Under the pieces are notes generated by a model that worked only from the letters and a program-made list of their open reading frames with translations, was not told the DNA's origin and did no database searches. The position numbers and the translations under genes were made by a program. Source: Casuarius casuarius (Eukaryota; Chordata; Aves; Casuariiformes; Casuariidae). Taken from it: 64,000 nt of DNA. Positions 59,985-64,000 of the stretch are shown one piece after another (position 1 is the stretch's first letter; every line of letters starts with the position of its first letter). The stretch spans positions 711,420 through 775,419 of the forward strand of contig PTFA01000278.1 of NCBI GenBank assembly GCA_003342895.1, read 5' to 3'.

Positions 59985-60970
59985 AACAGCAAAATTCAGA
60001 TATCGCTGAGTCAAAAAAAAGAGATGGATGGAAGGAAATCAAGGGAGCAGAAATGGGCCATTTTATCTGGAAGTTTAAAATAAAGAAGAAAAACAAAGAG
60101 GAGGAAAGACAAGTGAGACTTTTTCAGCACAAAGAAACATAAGCCTGAAAAGAGAAATGCAAAGAACAAGGAGTACAGGTGAAAGGGAGGGAACTGAAAG
60201 GGAATATTTTAAGGTGAGAGGAAGGAGAAAGACAATATAAGTAAAGGAAGAGACACTACCAGATGAAGGAAGGGGAAAGGTTCCTGAGTGAAAGCAATGA
60301 CAGACATTTTTCCCTCCTTTAAAAAGCCTGACAATTTCTTTGGCAGAAAATGCTTGGCAGAAGAGATGGGAACAGAGCAGAAGGCTTTAGAGGAAACTCA
60401 GAAATAGCGAAGAATTGAAGGGACAAAGGTCATGCTAGTTAAAGAGAGAAGAAAAATGAAGATATTGGTCAAGGGACAGAGGAATGGATAAGAAAAGAGA
60501 AAATCTTTTGTGGTATTGAAAATTCAAGGATACTCACTAACTTTCTTCAGTAAGCCATGGTGGCACTAAAGTAGGGCAAAANCACTGTGAAAGATGGAAT
60601 AGTAAAAAGATGCAAAGATGGATACCTTTTAAATGGACCCCAAGGAAACAAAAGAAGAAGGAACAGTGAAGGAGAAAGGATCAGATAGAAGCAAGAATAG
60701 CTAACAAGATGAATGAGAACAAGCGAGGAGGGACAAGAGAAAGTAATTCAGTGGAAGACTGCAGCAGGCAGAAATCACAGTGGTTGACTAAGAGAGTGGG
60801 TCAGTACTGAAGAAGACTCCAGGAGACTGCAAGGGAGGGTAGGTGGGACACTGTGGGGTGACAAGGACCTTCTCTGTGGAAGAAACCTCCTCTCAGCTTG
60901 CCTGGGGAACCAAGGAGAGAGGGAGAGGGAGAGCTGTGGTTGCTGAAGGAATAGGAAGGACACAGAAAAA
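59985..60970. other. Kilobase-scale purine-rich tract on the plus strand
   Basis: Just beyond the CR1, the plus strand is dominated by A and G in runs such as GAAAGGGAGGGAACTGAAAGGG, GAGGAAGGAGAAAGACAATA and GAAGGAAGGGGAAAGG. The bias fades near 60970, after a GGAGAGAGGGAGAGGGAGAG stretch. No unit repeats perfectly, so it is biased unique sequence and not a clean microsatellite. No gene is evident; chance minus-strand frames are Ser/Leu/Phe-rich as expected from the bias. Confidence 0.8.
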
Positions 60971-63900
60971 TAGCAGCTGAGCATGACGTGAGGGCAGAGG
61001 CAGCAAGAATCAGGTGTAACAGATCCCATCTTCACGGAAATGTCATGTTCTTGCTTGTGCAACTTGTGGTAGTACTGCAAAATGTTGGAAAACAGAAATT
61101 AACTTTAATTTTACCCATTCCTTCTAATAGTTCAAAAACACTATAAAAACTCCCAGTAATCACAGACCATCCCAGCTATAAGCAAAATTCAAATTTCAGA
61201 AATGAATGGAAACAAAAAGTTATCTGGAATTATGTTCTTTAAACATTTATAGATTAAATGAAGCAGTCCTTTAAAAAGTGATACACACTCACATACATAT
61301 ATTATAAGGGTGATCTGTTTTCTTTGAAATACTGCCGTTGGGAAGATATGAAAGCATCTGATGAAACCTGTAAGGCATTTATCACCCTTGTTTGTTGAAC
61401 TGTATATGTATCTCAAGCACATCTTAAAAAGGAACTGTATGGTAATTGAAAGTGATGCTTGGTGCAAAGGATTTGATGTCGTGCATCATATCTTAGTACA
61501 GAAGAAATCTAAGGAGCAGAGTTCTCAAAACAAGCCTAAAAGAAAGATCTTGCCGCTCAGAAAGAAACCACAGAAATTCTTTATAGTGAAACATAACTGA
61601 AATTTACTATTTGGTATTTTTAAGACTATATTATAAAGTATCACAGATATATAGTGTGTATATAATCAATTATTAAAACTCTTTATTTATAACGGTTTAG
61701 AAAGCAACTGGTGTACAATCAATGCACAACTTTTTTGTTAAATAGTGAATTTTTCCTGGCATATTAAGAATTCAGTTGTGGCTTTGTCACAGCTCCTGCA
61801 TAAAGGGTTGCACAAAGTGTCCTATGAAAAGCGCAGTTCCCCCCTCCTCTATTCTGGGGCAGGGATAAAGGGCACAAGCAGGAATTTGATGCTGTCATAA
61901 GCAGTAAGAAGTAAACCCTCCATGCTACAGCTCCAGTGCTTGATGCTTTCAGTTTGCAGTGAGGCACNTCCAGAGGAGAGGGCAATTATTCCTGCACGGT
62001 GAAAATGATAGCCTGAGCTTAGTAACCACTAACCACTTGTTCTTCTCAGAATTTCTGGAAAAATATGAGAAGGAAAACTGTCTGGTCCTTGAGCATTGCT
62101 GCTTTTCAGTGCAGTCAGTATTTTTTATATATATATTTCTCCCCTCCTTGGAAGGGATACCATTTTGCTTAGTAACTGTGGTGTGTTTCTGCTGGACAGT
62201 TCCCCAATGGAAGAGACCAGCAACACCAGCAGGAGAGGCTCTGACCTACCTTTGACTTGTCCTGTGCCTGCTTAAACCTGTGGATTACCTTGCAAAAGTC
62301 CAGGGAGGCACTGCACTCCCAGGGGAAGGATAACTCCCACCAGGGAGTTTCCCTTTTCAGTCTACCCAAGTCCCCTGGCTGGTTAGTCATTGAGTGTGAG
62401 CATCAAAAAGCCCCCCTCTTTTGGTGTTAGATCATAAACAATAGCTATCAAAGGGANACACAAACTCTCTAGTCTCTGAGAGGCTTTTGAAAGAGGAGAA
62501 AAATGGTATCTAAAACAGATGTGAGGGATGTCCTTGAAGAAAATGTAATCAAATATTTCAGTATTCTGAGTTTTTCCACATTAGATTTGCNTCTGGTCTT
62601 GCAAAGTGCTGAATGCCTTGGGCTTCTCAGGGAAGTCAGGGAGAGCTGTGGGCACTCAGCCACCCTTGTAACGTAAAGATCTCTCTGGACCATTTATAAA
62701 GGTTAAAAGTGGCATTTTGGGGAAGGGGATTGGTGCTTTATCTCCTTCCTCAGGAAGGTTTTTGGCTTTTGGAAAAGATAAATTGAAATAATTCAGTATG
62801 AGTTTTCCCACAGTAAAGATTGAAGAAAGACTTTGGTGCTTTAGCGGCAACATCTACATCATAAAAAATTACAGTTCAGGGACAAGATTTACATTTCAAG
62901 CCCTCTGAATATTTCTTCAAAATGTGATGGCCTTTGGCAGACAGCTGTGCTATTGTTACTGTCAGAGCCAAGCTGATTTGTATTGCNTGATTTGTTTCCT
63001 GGGACAAATATTNTGGAGATGAGTTGAAAAATTAAATCCCTATCTAGAGCCAGAGTATCTTAATTTGGTGAATGTTCAGTCCTGGGCTATTGGTTCAGTC
63101 TCTCCTCCAGTCACAGATATTACCAAAGTTACAGAAATATGCAGTGATGCCACTCTGTCAGGCTCTGTAAGAGGGTAATCTAATGTATTGGAAAGCCACC
63201 TTATTGCCATTTTGTTTTTTTCTATACTAAGAGATAAAATTCACTCAGTATTACTGTCTGGTCATCTAGACAGACTAGAAGAATTCACACACTTTCCCCC
63301 CCACTCCTCCCTTTTTTCCTTGTCATTAACCTTTTATTTTCATTTGAATAATAAAGTAATTAGTATAAAAAGGTCTGTAAAAGTAAGCTAGAGAGACAAC
63401 AAGGAAATATCGTGTTCCTAAGATAGCAAATTTTTAGGCAGCATTTTTAGCCCAGCAAACAAACCCTGCAATCTCGACAGGAAACATGACAACANGACTG
63501 CCAAAGCATTTCTAACCAGCACGGCATGCGAAGGTCTGTTCCCATCTGCAGCTAAAGGCTGGTCCAAGATGTTCCTGGCGCAGGTAGAACAGCCGAAACA
63601 TTAGCATGTGCAATCCGATACAGCTAGGCAAGCACGAACTTTCAACTGATTCACATGGCGGATGTGTGTTAAATGAAGCTTGAATGGACTTTGATTTCCC
63701 TCTTCACGTCTNCTGACAGCCCCAGATGACTGTAAGGTAGGTGATTTGAAGAAAGGTTAAAGATTACAGCTTTAGTGACCTACTTTCTTACATACCTTAA
63801 TTTACTGGGAGTTGAAATGACTGCTAAGTCACAAATGTTGCTGTTGTTAAACAANCTACTTTACAAATTAATTTTGTTGCTTCATTATAGATTTGGCATC

Positions 63901-64000
63901 ACTNGGAAGAATTTCTTTTTATCTCTACATCTATTTATGCATGGAACTTCTTGCCAGGGGGAGATACAGACACAGAAACAGACATAGGAGAACGGGTTCA
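60971..64000. other. Unique DNA at the window end
   Basis: Apart from the palindromic relic at 62601, a short TA run near 62126-62140 and scattered Ns, nothing recognisable is present. Frames are all under 100 codons. Confidence 0.72.
62601..62665. repeat. Palindromic archosaur-type repeat relic with visible inverted arms
   Basis: GCAAAGTGCTGAATGCCTTG, an AGGGAAGTCAGGGAGAGCTG core and GGGCACTCAGCCACC follow the family CAAAGTGCTGAGTGCC...CCCATTGAAGTCAATGGGAGTTG...GGCACTCAGCACC. The arms GCTGAATGCC (62608-62617) and GGCACTCAGC (62651-62660) are complementary at 9 of 10 positions, so both ends of the palindrome survive. Confidence 0.6.

Overview
The window looks like 64 kb of bird nuclear DNA, intergenic or deep intronic, with no convincing protein-coding gene on either strand. 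The clearest evidence is a 620-base CR1 LINE 3' end (59121-59741, minus) with the tail and reverse-transcriptase C-terminus typical of birds. Other support comes from relics of older amniote repeats: an L-type CR1, several MIR/CORE-SINE-like pieces, and palindromic elements with a core close to GAAGTCAATGG. The DNA is AT-rich, CpG-poor and low in repeats, and its open frames are short and mostly chance. The bird order cannot be read from the sequence, and a crocodilian or turtle source is less likely but not excluded.

Layout. 1-11521: unique AT-rich DNA with one TA/CA microsatellite and one palindromic relic. 11522-11556: a 35-base assembly gap lying directly against a MIR-like relic. 13-20 kb: three more MIR-like relics, two palindromic relics, an alternating TA/CA tract and a possible conserved regulatory block (about 15.94-16.33 kb). 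20-34 kb: unique DNA with several palindromic relics and a TG tract. 34-44 kb: an X-box-like site, a perfect short inverted repeat, a MIR-like relic, the longest non-repeat open frame (not recognised) and a small tandem repeat. 44-52 kb: the old CR1 fragment, an unexplained CpG-retaining block (45.4-46.1 kb), a MIR-like relic, a perfect 14-base-arm hairpin, CTCF-like and X-box-like sites, a 3 x 16-base tandem repeat and a local CpG cluster holding an open Ser-rich frame (50.64-50.91 kb, minus). 52-59 kb: unique DNA and one MIR-like relic. 59-64 kb: the CR1, then about 1 kb of strongly purine-biased DNA, then unique sequence with one more palindromic relic.

No operons, tRNA or rRNA genes, CRISPR arrays or viral genes were seen. 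Any function would be regulatory or as an intron of a larger gene whose exons lie outside. Single N characters are scattered throughout and cluster in places, so some stops or open frames cannot be judged. All repeat-family names come from recognising consensus-like strings by eye; no alignment was run.
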